From: Rickettsia typhi
GTDB taxonomy: Bacteria; Pseudomonadota; Alphaproteobacteria; Rickettsiales; Rickettsiaceae
Assembly: GCA_945865485.1 (NCBI GenBank)
Contig: CAMBEC010000004.1
Location: forward strand, 62,001 to 126,000
DNA length: 64,000 nucleotides
Reading direction: 5' to 3'
Part shown: piece after piece, positions 1-9,013 of the stretch
Numbering within the stretch: position 1 is the stretch's first letter
Layout of the letters: every line of letters starts with the position of its first letter
The notes under the pieces: generated by a model
What the model saw: only the letters and a program-made list of their open reading frames with translations
What the model was told of the DNA's origin: nothing
Databases searched by the model: none
Made by a program: the position numbers and the translations under genes

Positions 1-52
1 ACTCCATATACAGAAAAGATATGCAAAAGAGCTATGAGAAACTTGGTATAAC

Positions 53-622
53 CTAATTTTGCACAGTTTTGAATTGTTTGTGTAAGTAAGATAATACAAA
101 CAAGCATACGCATGCGGAAAATCCATAAACACATTTATATGTTACTTCATAAGCAAATATGGAAAACACTCTATTCACCGAGAATATATTTATGAAGAAC
201 AACGACATGACGGCCCCGTCAATTATAGCATATGCTAGCAAACTAATAAAATTACTCACGTAAAAATTGTATTTTAGTTTTAATCTAGAAAATAAATTTA
301 AACCAATATAAGAAGACGCTAATACTGATACTAAAGAAGCAAAAACAAGGCCACTAATAAGTTCACCCTGAATGTAATATTTCAAATTCCACAGCAAAGC
401 AAAGCTTATACTTACTGATAATATTATGCTTTTCATAGCCTTTTTAGTACCATGTAATGATGATATTACATTTAGCGTTAACGCCAAAAAAGTAAATATC
501 AAAGAACATTCAGATATTTTGGCATAAAAATTAAGTAATAAAGTAAATATAAGTGATATAGCAGTAAGCGATAAATAGAATTTATTACTTCTGCCACTTA
601 GATTATTTAGAATTCCATTCAT
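53..622 (-). CDS. VUT/YhhQ-like integral membrane protein (putative precursor transporter)
   Basis: The 189-residue product is almost entirely hydrophobic, with about six membrane segments. The C-terminal third (SNFISLLAYAIIDGAVMSLFF followed by a lone Lys in the last helices) resembles the VUT/YhhQ family, whose studied members import queuosine precursors. That match is by pattern only. A purine-rich ribosome site (GGAGGAA) lies just before the ATG at 622. It is separated from its neighbours by a tRNA and a repeat-bearing gap, so no operon context helps. It could be another small permease. Confidence 0.5.
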   Translation of the reverse strand: MNGILNNLSGRSNKFYLSLTAISLIFTLLLNFYAKISECSLIFTFLALTLNVISSLHGTKKAMKSIILSVSISFALLWNLKYYIQGELISGLVFASLVSVLASSYIGLNLFSRLKLKYNFYVSNFISLLAYAIIDGAVMSLFFINIFSVNRVFSIFAYEVTYKCVYGFSACVCLFVLSYLHKQFKTVQN

Positions 623-987
623 AATGATTCCTCCTTAATATATAAAACTAATTTATAGCTGACAATTTATAAATAGATAGAAATATCAAAATACGCAAGA
701 ATATTCTTATAAGAATTGAGCATAAAATGCTCTCTCTAATTGCGACTTGATCTTGGTATAGTTTTGATATAGTATCTGGCTTTCATACTACAACTATCGG
801 TCATCCTGAGCTTAGCTCATGGTCTTCTTCCATTGCCAGATACCGGAAATAAGTCGGCTATGATCATAAGTTATGTAGAGAATTTGCTCTATAGTAAATT
901 CAGGAATATTTGTAGTGCTGCACATCGATCGTAACTTAATAAATAAGTACGCGATGAGTAACAAAGCACCAAATGACAATCATTTAA
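623..987. other. 365-bp gap with degenerate palindromic repeat
   Basis: No coding potential was recognised. GTATCTGGC at 772-780 is matched by the inverted copy GCCAGATAC at 835-843, enclosing a TCATCCTGAGCTTAGCTCATGG segment that resembles the hairpin repeats found elsewhere in the window. The gap probably holds the promoters of both flanking genes and a decayed repeat copy. Confidence 0.4.
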
Positions 988-1077
988 GGAGAGGTGGCCG
1001 AGCGGTTTAAGGCGCCCGCCTGGAAAGCGTGTTCACGAGCAATCGTGTCGAGGGTTCGAATCCCTTCCTCTCCTCCA
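988..1077 (+). tRNA. tRNA-Ser(GGA)
   Basis: A class II cloverleaf can be folded: acceptor GGAGAGG with CCTCTCC, D arm GCC/GGC, anticodon loop CTGGAAA with anticodon GGA, a long variable arm CACGA-GCAA-TCGTG, T loop TTCGAAT, and encoded CCA at 1075-1077. Two oddities: the anticodon stem CCCGC/GCGTG contains a C-U mismatch, and the discriminator base is T, where bacterial serine tRNAs usually have G. Confidence 0.92.
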
Positions 1078-1131
1078 TTTGTCTTTCGCTAGTCTAGAAT
1101 TGCAATAATTGATATTGTATTTTATGCGTTG

Positions 1132-2703
1132 TTACTTTTCACTTGTTTCATCAAGAGCTTCTGTTGTTTTTCTAGTTTCTGGTTCTGATCTAAATTTTAG
1201 ATTTGGTATTTTCAGGTAATATGCTGCCATCCTAGTAAGGAAGGCACCAATAGCAACTACAATCACGACATTCCTAATAGAATGTGGATCAGGATGATGA
1301 GAATTTATATCAAGATATATGCTGAATATTAAACCCCAGACAATCGAAACCTCTGCATTAATTGCACCGTTTAAGCAAATTATATAGTGCTTTTTGCGTA
1401 ATAAATCTCTTAACATTCCTCCACCATTTGCTGTTAAAAAAGCAAAAAATGGACCCCACAATTCTATTGGTTCAATTCTTGCCATAATTACAATACAAAC
1501 ACCTGTAACTATAAAAGCAGCTTGGCCTAAAGCGTCTCCAAGAACAAGGACATTATCCCAAAAACGAGTTATCTGGTCATCTTCATTTGCCCTTTTGTTA
1601 TAATACTCAAGAAGTCTTATTGCAAAAAACCCAACAAGCACAACTATTATAATATAATACATATATGACGGAGTTAAAAATATTCCGACTTCATCTCTAT
1701 TAATTAATATATCACGCATTATTCCTCCTCCAGCTGAAGGAAGCATTGCAAACAAAAATGTACCAAATAAAGTGGCGTTATCTTTAGCAGCAATAGCAAT
1801 ACCAGAAATAGCAAATGCTAAAGTGCCTATTACACCAATAAGGTAAAACCACTGAGAATCTATAGTTTGTAGAAGTAACACTGGATAAAGATAAGTTTTA
1901 GCAATATTTTTAAATTCGTCACTAGTACTAAATTTCTTTATTTCTTGATTGAATTTATCTACTAACTCAAGAGGTACTGTTTTCTTACTAAACATCAAAT
2001 GAATTGGTGTTTTTACATTAAGCTGAACCTCTTTAACAGCACTATTTGTTTTATTATTTAAAATAGCTGCAGCTCCTACAACTCGGTCAGAAATAAATCC
2101 ATCTATCTCACCCTTTATCAAGGCATTTAATGCTTCTATATCATTTGGATATTTTTTTATTATGTCCTGAGTTGTCTGGTCATTTATGAAGAGATTTATT
2201 TGCGGATCTGCATATATAAAGCCCTCAGTGACACCTAAAATATAATTTTGTAGTCTAATTTGGGCTAAAAATTCAGAAATAGATTGAAATTCTAAACTTT
2301 TATTACTATCGCTTAGTGTAAATAAAGAATTTTCTTCAAACCTATATGGAACCGAAAAATAAACATATTCAGCCCTATTGGCTGTATAGGTAGCCCCAGC
2401 AGCTATATCTCTTTCTCCAGACCTTAAATCTTCCTGATGCTCCTTCCAATCAACTTGTTCATACGTTATTTCAACACCAACTCTTTTTGCTATACTTTTG
2501 ACTAAATCGATATCCATACCTGTCAAATTATACCCACTAGAAGTAACTTTGTTAAACTGGTAAGGTTCCCACAAGTACCAACCACCAAGCATCTTATTCT
2601 TACTAAAACTTTCAGCGCATTGAGATGAAGCTATAGGTTTATCCGAAGCATGAGCTTGGATAGAGTAGATGAGTACAAAAATAAGTGTTATTATATATTT
2701 CAT
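1132..2703 (-). CDS. Periplasmic solute-binding domain fused to a double UPF0126/TRIC membrane domain
   Basis: The 523-residue protein starts with a signal peptide (cleavage near residue 19, after AHA). Residues about 40-275 are a family 3 solute-binding domain of the amino-acid type, with the GMDIDLVKSIAKR and DWKEHQEDLRSGERD patterns. Two copies of the UPF0126/TRIC cation-channel module follow, near residues 285-370 (AGGGIMRDIL) and 383-475 (NGGGMLRDLL), seven or so membrane segments in all. The layout suggests ligand-gated ion or solute passage across the inner membrane, but substrate and ion are unknown. It stands alone, downstream of no recognisable operon partner. Confidence 0.85.
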   Translation of the reverse strand: MKYIITLIFVLIYSIQAHASDKPIASSQCAESFSKNKMLGGWYLWEPYQFNKVTSSGYNLTGMDIDLVKSIAKRVGVEITYEQVDWKEHQEDLRSGERDIAAGATYTANRAEYVYFSVPYRFEENSLFTLSDSNKSLEFQSISEFLAQIRLQNYILGVTEGFIYADPQINLFINDQTTQDIIKKYPNDIEALNALIKGEIDGFISDRVVGAAAILNNKTNSAVKEVQLNVKTPIHLMFSKKTVPLELVDKFNQEIKKFSTSDEFKNIAKTYLYPVLLLQTIDSQWFYLIGVIGTLAFAISGIAIAAKDNATLFGTFLFAMLPSAGGGIMRDILINRDEVGIFLTPSYMYYIIIVVLVGFFAIRLLEYYNKRANEDDQITRFWDNVLVLGDALGQAAFIVTGVCIVIMARIEPIELWGPFFAFLTANGGGMLRDLLRKKHYIICLNGAINAEVSIVWGLIFSIYLDINSHHPDPHSIRNVVIVVAIGAFLTRMAAYYLKIPNLKFRSEPETRKTTEALDETSEK

Positions 2704-3015
2704 GTAGATACTTATAGTCGTTTAAGATGCCCGTAATAACCAAGTTCCTTATAGTTACTTGCCATTATATATGGTAAATCACCTAACAGTAGGTGCAAAA
2801 TTTGTCATAACGAGCCGATTCTCAGAGTATACTAGGCAAAAGTTATCCCTGGCATGATCTTAGGCCTTTTTTATCGCTTTAGTCTAGATTCCTTATCAAG
2901 TTCAGGATAATCAGCCTATATCTTACGCTTCCTAAAATTACGACCTATCTTGCTACTTAATTCAAGTGGTTTACTTATATTACTATAATATTAGTTTTCT
3001 CTTAAAGATACAAAA
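2704..3015. other. 312-bp gap with degenerate repeat
   Basis: No gene was recognised. The stretch TTATCAAGTTCAGGATAATCAG near 2893-2914 resembles one arm of the window's hairpin repeat, without a clean partner arm. The 3' part should also contain the tail of the transcript from the small membrane gene ending at 3016. Confidence 0.35.
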
Positions 3016-3270
3016 CTACTTTTTTCTTAGTATTTTGAACTTGATTATTCCATAAGTAGTGATAGAAAGCCATAAACATTCAATAATTACTGAAGCTAGA
3101 TTCCAAGTGTGGCAGAGAGAAAAAAGCAACATCAGTGCTCCAAACAAATTGAACAATAAATAGCCCCAGGATGACGGGGTAAATTTCTCTGCTTGAAGCA
3201 AGAAAAATGATGAAACAACTAAAAAAACACCGATTAAGCCCACGAAGTCAGAAACAAAATATATATACAT
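3016..3270 (-). CDS. CBU_0592-like small membrane protein
   Basis: The 84-residue protein has three hydrophobic segments (about residues 5-25, 33-52 and 57-75) with the pattern GLIGVFLVVSSFFLLQ and SWGYLLFNLFGALML, typical of the short CBU_0592 family of proteobacterial membrane proteins. Its function is unknown. It sits 6 bp after serS on the same strand, so it is probably co-transcribed with it as the last gene of the tatC-serS run. Confidence 0.6.
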   Translation of the reverse strand: MYIYFVSDFVGLIGVFLVVSSFFLLQAEKFTPSSWGYLLFNLFGALMLLFSLCHTWNLASVIIECLWLSITTYGIIKFKILRKK

Positions 3271-3276
3271 ATTTTA

Positions 3277-4557
3277 TTACTTCTCTACCCTCTGAATTGA
3301 TGATTCACCCCCCATATAAGGCCTTAATACCTCTGGAATTGTTATTGAACCATCTGCATTTTGGTAATTCTCTAAAATAGCAACAATAGTTCTACCAACA
3401 GCTAGTCCAGATCCATTTAAAGTATGAACAAATGTTGTATTAGTAGCACCAAATTCTCTATATCTAGCTTTCATTCTTCTCGCCTGAAAATCACCACAAT
3501 TTGATATGCTAGAAATTTCTCTATATTTCTTCTGACCGGGAAGCCACACCTCTAGATCAAAAGTTTTTTGCGCCTGAAATCCCATATCTCCTGTACAGAG
3601 AAGCATTACACGATATGGTAGCTCCAGCCTTTTAAGAATTTCTTCAGCTGCATTCAGCATTCTCTCATGTTCTAGATTTGATTCTTCTGGAGCGGTAATA
3701 GTAACTAGTTCAACTTTACCAAATTGATGATTTCTTATCATCCCTCTGGTATCCCTGCCGGCGCTGCCAGCTTCTGATCTAAAACACTCTGTATAAGCAA
3801 CATACCGAATTGGCAAATCTTCTCTTTTTAGAATAGAATCTGCTACCATGTTTGTGAGTGGTACCTCGCCAGTGGGGATTAATCTGAATTTACCATCTTC
3901 TGTGACATAAGAATCTTCAGCTAGTTTGGGTAATTGACCAGTATTATACATAGCTTCTGGTCTCACCAAAACTGGAGGAGACATTTCCTCAAATTCAAAT
4001 TCTTCTGTGTGCGTATCTATCATAAAGCTAATTATAGCTCTCTGGAGCCTTGCTAGCCCTCCCTTCAAAGTAACAAATCTGCTACCTGAAATTTTTGCTG
4101 TTTGTTCAAAATCCATCATACCAAGTTCATTACCAAGTTCAAAATGTTCCTTAGCATTTTCTATAATATTTGGCTCTTTGAAAGTTCTTATAATTTTGTT
4201 CATGGACTCATCAGTACCATATGGGACATCATTGGCAGGAAGATTAGGAAGATTATCCATTATATTCTGTAATTTATCACTTTGACTTATTCTAGTTGAC
4301 AATTCAGCGAGTTTTTCATTAATATGCTCTACGTCTCTTTTGACTTCTTCAAACTCTTTATTTGATTTTCCCTTTAAACCAGCCAGCCTTTTTGACTTAG
4401 TATTTTTTGCCTGTTGAAACTGCTGAACTAAGGTAGTAAGTTGCCTTTTTTCTTCATCAAGCTCAAGTATAACATTAGAATCAAGTTTTATACCCCTTTT
4501 ATGTAGCAGACTATTAAACTCTTCTTCATTATCCCTAATCCACTTAATATCTAACAT
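3277..4557 (-). CDS. serS: Seryl-tRNA synthetase
   Basis: The 426-residue cytoplasmic enzyme charges tRNA-Ser with serine in an ATP-dependent reaction. The N-terminal 110 residues form the expected long coiled-coil tRNA-binding arm. The class II catalytic core follows, with motif 2 ([21 protein letters not shown]) and motif 3 near the C terminus ([17 protein letters not shown]). Length matches the family. It lies 3 bp downstream of tatC and is likely in the same transcript. A tRNA-Ser gene also lies in this window at 988. Confidence 0.97.
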   Translation of the reverse strand: MLDIKWIRDNEEEFNSLLHKRGIKLDSNVILELDEEKRQLTTLVQQFQQAKNTKSKRLAGLKGKSNKEFEEVKRDVEHINEKLAELSTRISQSDKLQNIMDNLPNLPANDVPYGTDESMNKIIRTFKEPNIIENAKEHFELGNELGMMDFEQTAKISGSRFVTLKGGLARLQRAIISFMIDTHTEEFEFEEMSPPVLVRPEAMYNTGQLPKLAEDSYVTEDGKFRLIPTGEVPLTNMVADSILKREDLPIRYVAYTECFRSEAGSAGRDTRGMIRNHQFGKVELVTITAPEESNLEHERMLNAAEEILKRLELPYRVMLLCTGDMGFQAQKTFDLEVWLPGQKKYREISSISNCGDFQARRMKARYREFGATNTTFVHTLNGSGLAVGRTIVAILENYQNADGSITIPEVLRPYMGGESSIQRVEK

Positions 4558-4560
4558 TTT

Positions 4561-5292
4561 TTAAACTCTCTTTTTTTCTAGTAACTTACATAATAATATC
4601 GAAACTTCATATAATAAAAGCAAAGGTATTGCAAGGGCTATCTGGCTAAATACATCTGGCGGAGTTAAGATTGCCGCCACTATGAAAATTATAACAATCG
4701 CCACTCTTCTCTTTCGTTTTAATGATTCTGTATTAATCAAACCAATAACTGACAACAATATCATGACAATTGGTAATTGAAAAGATATGCCAAAAGCCAA
4801 AGTCAGTTGTATAACTAAACTTAAATATTCACTGATCCTTGCTTCAAGAACAAGGGGCAATCCAACATCCACATTTTCATAACTTATGAAAAATAACCAA
4901 GCATTTGGCATTACTAAATAAAACATAAAGAAACAACCAAAATAAAAAAGTAACGGTGATAACGATAAAACACCAGCAATTATTTTCCTTTCTCCGCTAT
5001 GTAGACCAGGCTTAATAAAAGCATATAGTTGGTAACAACAAAATGGAAATACTATAATAAAAGCAGCAAACGCTGAGAGTTTTATATACGAGAAAAAAGC
5101 CTCGGTTAAACTTGTGTATATTATTTTTCTATTACTATCTACACTAACCTCTATAAGCGGAGATAGTATAATTTTATATATATCACTACTAAACCAATAG
5201 CATAATCCAAACGCAATTATGAAAATCCCAAATAGAGTTAAAAAACGCTTTTTTAACTCTCTAAAATGTTCTCTAAATGTATATTTTTCCAT
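4561..5292 (-). CDS. tatC: Sec-independent protein translocase TatC
   Basis: This 243-residue inner-membrane protein is the twin-arginine signal receptor of the Tat translocase. It has six predicted membrane helices, the N-terminal HFRELKKRFL element that contacts the signal peptide, and AFIKPGLHSGERK in the first cytoplasmic loop. Length is normal for TatC. It is followed closely by serS. The partner tatA is encoded separately at 26460, so the tat genes are dispersed, as in other Rickettsiales. No tatB was seen. Confidence 0.95.
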   Translation of the reverse strand: MEKYTFREHFRELKKRFLTLFGIFIIAFGLCYWFSSDIYKIILSPLIEVSVDSNRKIIYTSLTEAFFSYIKLSAFAAFIIVFPFCCYQLYAFIKPGLHSGERKIIAGVLSLSPLLFYFGCFFMFYLVMPNAWLFFISYENVDVGLPLVLEARISEYLSLVIQLTLAFGISFQLPIVMILLSVIGLINTESLKRKRRVAIVIIFIVAAILTPPDVFSQIALAIPLLLLYEVSILLCKLLEKKRV

Positions 5293-5320
5293 AATAATGC
5301 TTAGCTTGACGTAAAAACGC

Positions 5321-5998
5321 CTACTCTTTTGCTGGAAGGAAATCTTTTATATTTTCCTCCAAATGAAGATCATCTGTTGAATTTAGTTCAACTGCTTTTT
5401 TCTTCATCTCATCAACCACACCATCCTTATTAATATCTTTGGCAGTTGGTAGTTCAATATTACTTAAGATACCAGCGGGGATAAGTTTTACAACGTCTTT
5501 AAGTATACTTTCCAAGTACGGAGTTATAATTGCTGTTTTTAGCCATTCTGGGTAATCATCTTGTGAAATATTAAACACCAAATCCTCTGCTGATTCGGCT
5601 TTAGAGTAAGCTCCAGTAACAAAAATTGCTAATACCCAAAATAGTATAACCGATATCAAAATGCCTCTAATAAAGCCAGCAACTATTCCTAACAAGCGAT
5701 CAAGCCACCCTTGGCTAATAACAGAGACCATCATTACCAAGCTAGAACAAATAAAGGTAAAAACTATTAATGAAAATATATAAGCAGAAACACCGCTAGC
5801 AATTGAAATAATTAAATCATTGTTGAAATAACTTGAGAAAACAACTTTTACCTTAGGATAAAGTAATATGGCAACAAATATTGAAGCTACAAAACCAAGA
5901 AAATTAATCACAATCTGTATCATCCCTTTGTAAAGACCAAATAGGGATGATATTGAAACTATTGTTAAGATTACTATATCAAATAAGGTTAGAGTCAT
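5321..5998 (-). CDS. CvpA family membrane protein
   Basis: The 225-residue protein has four hydrophobic segments in its first 125 residues, beginning FDIVILTIVSISSLFGLYKGMIQIVINFLGF, the hallmark of the CvpA/colicin V production family. A soluble, charged tail of about 95 residues follows, containing DINKDGVVDEM, which resembles a calcium-loop or dockerin-like sequence and may be coincidental. The start overlaps the end of the folate cyclo-ligase gene by 4 bp (ATGA), implying translational coupling. The molecular role of CvpA is not firmly known. Confidence 0.85.
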   Translation of the reverse strand: MTLTLFDIVILTIVSISSLFGLYKGMIQIVINFLGFVASIFVAILLYPKVKVVFSSYFNNDLIISIASGVSAYIFSLIVFTFICSSLVMMVSVISQGWLDRLLGIVAGFIRGILISVILFWVLAIFVTGAYSKAESAEDLVFNISQDDYPEWLKTAIITPYLESILKDVVKLIPAGILSNIELPTAKDINKDGVVDEMKKKAVELNSTDDLHLEENIKDFLPAKE

Positions 5999-6588
5999 AG
6001 TGCTAGTTCCGAATTAAATGAAATTATAGATTTATCTGTAATTATATAATCCATCTTAATGTCATGAGGTTCATGTGGCAAGTACTCGTATAAATTTTCA
6101 TAAAAACATACACCTATTTTTGTAATTTTTTTATCTATTTTAGAAAAATATTTGTCATAATACCCCAACCCAAAACCAAGCCTATGGCCAAACAAACTAA
6201 ATGCCATACCTGGCAAGATAGCGATATCTGGAATTAATTTAATATTATTGCTTGGCTGTTTTAATTTACCAAACATATTCATTTCAAGCTGAGAACCGAC
6301 TTCATACTTTACAAAATCCATTCTTTCTCCTTTAATTTTAGGAATACCCACAGACCATCTTGGATCCACTACTAATTTTAATAAGTCCGGCTCTCCTGCC
6401 ATTGGCCAATATAAGCCAACTACTAGCTTAAACTTTTTTTCTAGCGAATTATCTTTTTCCTTAACTTTAGAATATAAAAAATCACTAACATTTTTGATAA
6501 TAATATCATTCGAATTAAAATGCTCGACCTCACTAAACTTCTTACGGTCCAAAAGTATTTTTTTTCTAAGACTGTTTTTTAATTCCAT
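5995..6588 (-). CDS. 5-formyltetrahydrofolate cyclo-ligase
   Basis: The enzyme converts 5-formyltetrahydrofolate to 5,10-methenyltetrahydrofolate with ATP, returning the inhibitory formyl folate to the one-carbon pool. The 197-residue protein carries the family signature LPGMAFSLFGHRLGFGLGYYDKY (about residues 125-147) and the N-terminal LRKKILLDRKKF basic helix. It overlaps cvpA by 4 bp and follows dnaQ by 18 bp, so it belongs to the coaE-dnaQ-cyclo-ligase-cvpA run. Confidence 0.92.
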   Translation of the reverse strand: MELKNSLRKKILLDRKKFSEVEHFNSNDIIIKNVSDFLYSKVKEKDNSLEKKFKLVVGLYWPMAGEPDLLKLVVDPRWSVGIPKIKGERMDFVKYEVGSQLEMNMFGKLKQPSNNIKLIPDIAILPGMAFSLFGHRLGFGLGYYDKYFSKIDKKITKIGVCFYENLYEYLPHEPHDIKMDYIITDKSIISFNSELAL

Positions 6589-6606
6589 GCAAATCTTTTT
6601 ATCTAT

Positions 6607-7272
6607 TTAATTAAATATCTTTTGCAAAAATTCTTTATGAAAAATTTGCTCTTCTTGGGTTGGCCTGATAACTATTTTATTGCCAAGTGTATCAACTGAC
6701 AAATCTTTATCTGAATTGAAACCTATAGATTCATTTTTTATCACGAAACTAGTCTGCCTACCTCCAGTAAGTTCTACATATACCTCTGCGAGAAGCTCTG
6801 CATCCTTTAAAGCTCCATGATATTGTCTCGATGAATTATCAACTTTAAATCTTCTACATAATGCGTCCAAATTCACCTTTGCACCTGGAAATGCTTTTCT
6901 TGCTATTATCAGTGTATCAATTGCATTTTCTACTTCTAATGAAGGTAAGTTTAATAGAGATAGTTCATGGTTTAAAAATTTAATATCAAACGGAGCATTA
7001 TGAATAACCATCTGACTATTATCAATAAATTTTAAAAAAGTATCTGCTATATCTTTAAATAATGGTTTATCCTTTAGGAAGTCCCCAGAAATCCCATGAA
7101 TCCTATAGGCTTCCTGAGGCATATCTCTCTCTGGGTTTATATAAAAATGAAATTTATTCCCAGTTAGAACTTTGTTTTCCATTTCCAAAGCACCAATTTC
7201 AACAATCCTATGCCCATCTCTTGGACTAAGACCAGTTGTTTCTGTATCAAGCACTATTTCTCTAATTATCAT
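6607..7272 (-). CDS. dnaQ: DNA polymerase III epsilon subunit (3'-5' proofreading exonuclease)
   Basis: The 221-residue DEDDh exonuclease shows Exo I ([10 protein letters not shown], residues 7-16), Exo II ([13 protein letters not shown]) and Exo III ([15 protein letters not shown]). It removes misincorporated bases during replication as part of the polymerase III core. Its first codon overlaps the end of coaE by 4 bp. coaE-dnaQ beside the origin is a conserved arrangement in alphaproteobacteria. The C-terminal tail of about 45 residues would be the contact to the alpha subunit. Confidence 0.95.
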   Translation of the reverse strand: MIIREIVLDTETTGLSPRDGHRIVEIGALEMENKVLTGNKFHFYINPERDMPQEAYRIHGISGDFLKDKPLFKDIADTFLKFIDNSQMVIHNAPFDIKFLNHELSLLNLPSLEVENAIDTLIIARKAFPGAKVNLDALCRRFKVDNSSRQYHGALKDAELLAEVYVELTGGRQTSFVIKNESIGFNSDKDLSVDTLGNKIVIRPTQEEQIFHKEFLQKIFN

Positions 7273-7826
7273 ATTATTTTATTAATTATTTCTATTATTT
7301 TTTCTTCCACATCCACTTCACTATTTATAACAAAATCAGATCTTGCCATCTTTACTTCCTGAGGAAGTTGAATTTTTTTTATTTTCTCAAAAGAATCAAA
7401 ATCTTTTATTTTTCTAAGTTTAGCTCTTTCCCATCTAGTTTCTTCCGAGCAAAATACACAAATTACTTTGCTAAAATATTCATTAAACCCGCTTTCAAAT
7501 AATAGGGGCACTTCAGTAAAAACTAAGTTCTCATTTTGATTATCAAATTCAAAATCTTTTATACCATTTCTTACAAGAGGATGGACTATATTTTCCAGCT
7601 TCTTCCTCATCTTATCATCATCATAAATGATTTCAGCAAGCTTTGCTTTATCAAATACTTTAAGACCTTTTATTTCTTGCTCAATTTGAGCTGTAATCCT
7701 TTTATCTTGATATAATAATTTTACATAATCATCACACGAGAAAACTTTATATCCTAAATTTTTTATACAATTTATAACATAAGTTTTCCCTGAAGCAAAA
7801 CTGCCAGTAACAGCAATATTCCTCAT
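7269..7826 (-). CDS. coaE: Dephospho-CoA kinase
   Basis: This enzyme performs the last step of coenzyme A synthesis, phosphorylating the 3' hydroxyl of dephospho-CoA. The 185-residue protein has a P-loop GSFASGKT at residues 8-15, the CoA-domain HPLVRNGI segment and EVPLLFESG. Length is slightly short of the usual 200 residues but all core motifs are present. It abuts ppsR (they share one base) and overlaps dnaQ by 4 bp, so the three genes are tightly coupled. Confidence 0.94.
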   Translation of the reverse strand: MRNIAVTGSFASGKTYVINCIKNLGYKVFSCDDYVKLLYQDKRITAQIEQEIKGLKVFDKAKLAEIIYDDDKMRKKLENIVHPLVRNGIKDFEFDNQNENLVFTEVPLLFESGFNEYFSKVICVFCSEETRWERAKLRKIKDFDSFEKIKKIQLPQEVKMARSDFVINSEVDVEEKIIEIINKII

Positions 7827-8644
7827 TACTTTACTCTTTTTTTATTTTCATAATAAGTTTTCATGATAATTGCAGCCGTTTCTTCAATAGATCTCATAGA
7901 AACGTCTATCGTTTTCCAATTATTTTGTGCACAAATTCTTTTTATTTGAAGACACTCATCTTGTACAATTTTTATATCAGTATAGTTAGAGGTTTCTTTA
8001 ACTTGTAATAAATTCATCCTGCTTTCTCTAATTTCAATTAATCTGTTTGGATTAATTATCAATCCAAAAATTATTGGATTATTCATTTTTGGTAAAAAAT
8101 CTGGAAAAGGACATCCATGAACAAATGGAATATTTGCTGTCTTAAATCCATTATAAGCCAAATATATAGATGTTGGAGTTTTTGAAGTTCTTGATGGTCC
8201 AACAAGTATAATATCAGCTTCTTCTAAATCATCTATTGCTTGCCCATCATCATGCTTTAAGGAATATTCAATCGCTTCAACCTTATCAAAGTAATTATCA
8301 TCAAATTTATTTGTATATCCAACCCCACTATCTGCACTAGTTCCTATATATTCTGCTATTTCCTTAACAATTTTGCTAACAACTGATACACATGGTATTT
8401 TCATTTCATAACAGAATTTTTTTAATTCGTTCCGTAAATTTTCGTCAGAAATAGTGTACAAGATAATTCCCGGTTTTATCCTAACTTTTTCAAAAACTTC
8501 TTGAAGTACCTTGTGATTTCTTGTCATTGGCCAATGGTATTTCTTAACTTCTACATCACTAAATTTAGCAAGAGCTGTATTTGCAGCATGTTTTACTGTT
8601 TGGCCAGAAGACTCTGAAACTAAATGAACTATTAGTTTTTTCAT
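7826..8644 (-). CDS. ppsR: Pyruvate, phosphate dikinase regulatory protein (kinase/pyrophosphorylase, DUF299)
   Basis: The 272-residue bifunctional enzyme family switches pyruvate phosphate dikinase (or PEP synthase) off and on by ADP-dependent phosphorylation and phosphate-dependent dephosphorylation. The P-loop-like signature [11 protein letters not shown] is present around residues 149-159, and [10 protein letters not shown] starts the N-terminal domain. This is the gene known as RP001 in Rickettsia prowazekii, next to the origin. It is divergent from hemE across the origin candidate and heads the coaE-dnaQ run. Confidence 0.93.
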   Translation of the reverse strand: MKKLIVHLVSESSGQTVKHAANTALAKFSDVEVKKYHWPMTRNHKVLQEVFEKVRIKPGIILYTISDENLRNELKKFCYEMKIPCVSVVSKIVKEIAEYIGTSADSGVGYTNKFDDNYFDKVEAIEYSLKHDDGQAIDDLEEADIILVGPSRTSKTPTSIYLAYNGFKTANIPFVHGCPFPDFLPKMNNPIIFGLIINPNRLIEIRESRMNLLQVKETSNYTDIKIVQDECLQIKRICAQNNWKTIDVSMRSIEETAAIIMKTYYENKKRVK

Positions 8645-8661
8645 TTTATGAACATTTTAAT

Positions 8662-8670
8662 TGTGGATAA
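8662..8670 (-). promoter_or_regulatory. DnaA box, perfect match
   Basis: The plus strand reads TGTGGATAA, the complement of the consensus DnaA box TTATCCACA. It lies 18 bp upstream of the ppsR start, so DnaA bound here could also influence ppsR transcription. Confidence 0.75.
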
Positions 8671-8845
8671 ATATTTAATACATCTCATTTTTTTAACTGT
8701 TTTTTGCTTATAAATCTACAATTTATGCTCAATATTTTTATATGTTGATAATTATGTGCAGAATATCGATACTTTTAACTTACACCATAGTTATCCTCAA
8801 ATTCCAAGGTATTACTCACATACATACACACTGTATTAAATTAAT

Positions 8846-8854
8846 TGTGCATAA
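8846..8854 (-). promoter_or_regulatory. DnaA box, TTATGCACA variant
   Basis: The plus strand reads TGTGCATAA, which fits the TTATNCACA consensus on the minus strand. It lies centrally in the origin candidate. Confidence 0.65.
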
Positions 8855-8941
8855 GACTTATAAGCTTCAAAATACTTTTACGTATATACAATTATGACAA
8901 ATAAAGTTGTTGATAAAAATGTGGGTAAGTTATAATGTGCG

Positions 8942-8950
8942 TTATCCACA
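8942..8950 (+). promoter_or_regulatory. DnaA box, perfect match
   Basis: TTATCCACA matches the consensus exactly and lies 64 bp before the hemE start, facing the opposite way to the box at 8662. The AT-rich stretch after it (8966-9000) could be the unwinding element. Confidence 0.75.
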
Positions 8951-9013
8951 ATACCAACAACAACTAATAATATTTCTTATATACACTTAATATATTATTT
9001 AGTAAGGAAATCT

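Larger units (their letters stand above)
8645..9013. other. oriC: Probable chromosomal replication origin (oriC)
   Basis: This very AT-rich 369-bp gap separates ppsR and hemE, the pair flanking the origin in Caulobacter and Rickettsia. Perfect DnaA boxes (TTATCCACA) lie at 8942-8950 on the plus strand and 8662-8670 on the minus strand. TTATGCACA lies at 8846-8854 (minus). One-mismatch boxes are at 8755-8763, 8791-8799 and 8920-8928. AAAGTTGTTGATA at 8903-8915 is one base off the IHF consensus. The minus-strand gene run to the left also fits divergent replication. No CtrA half-site pair with correct spacing was found. Confidence 0.8.

Noticed and set aside
8645..9013. CtrA binding sites in the origin
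   Set aside because: TTAA half-sites occur but none with the seven-base spacing required.
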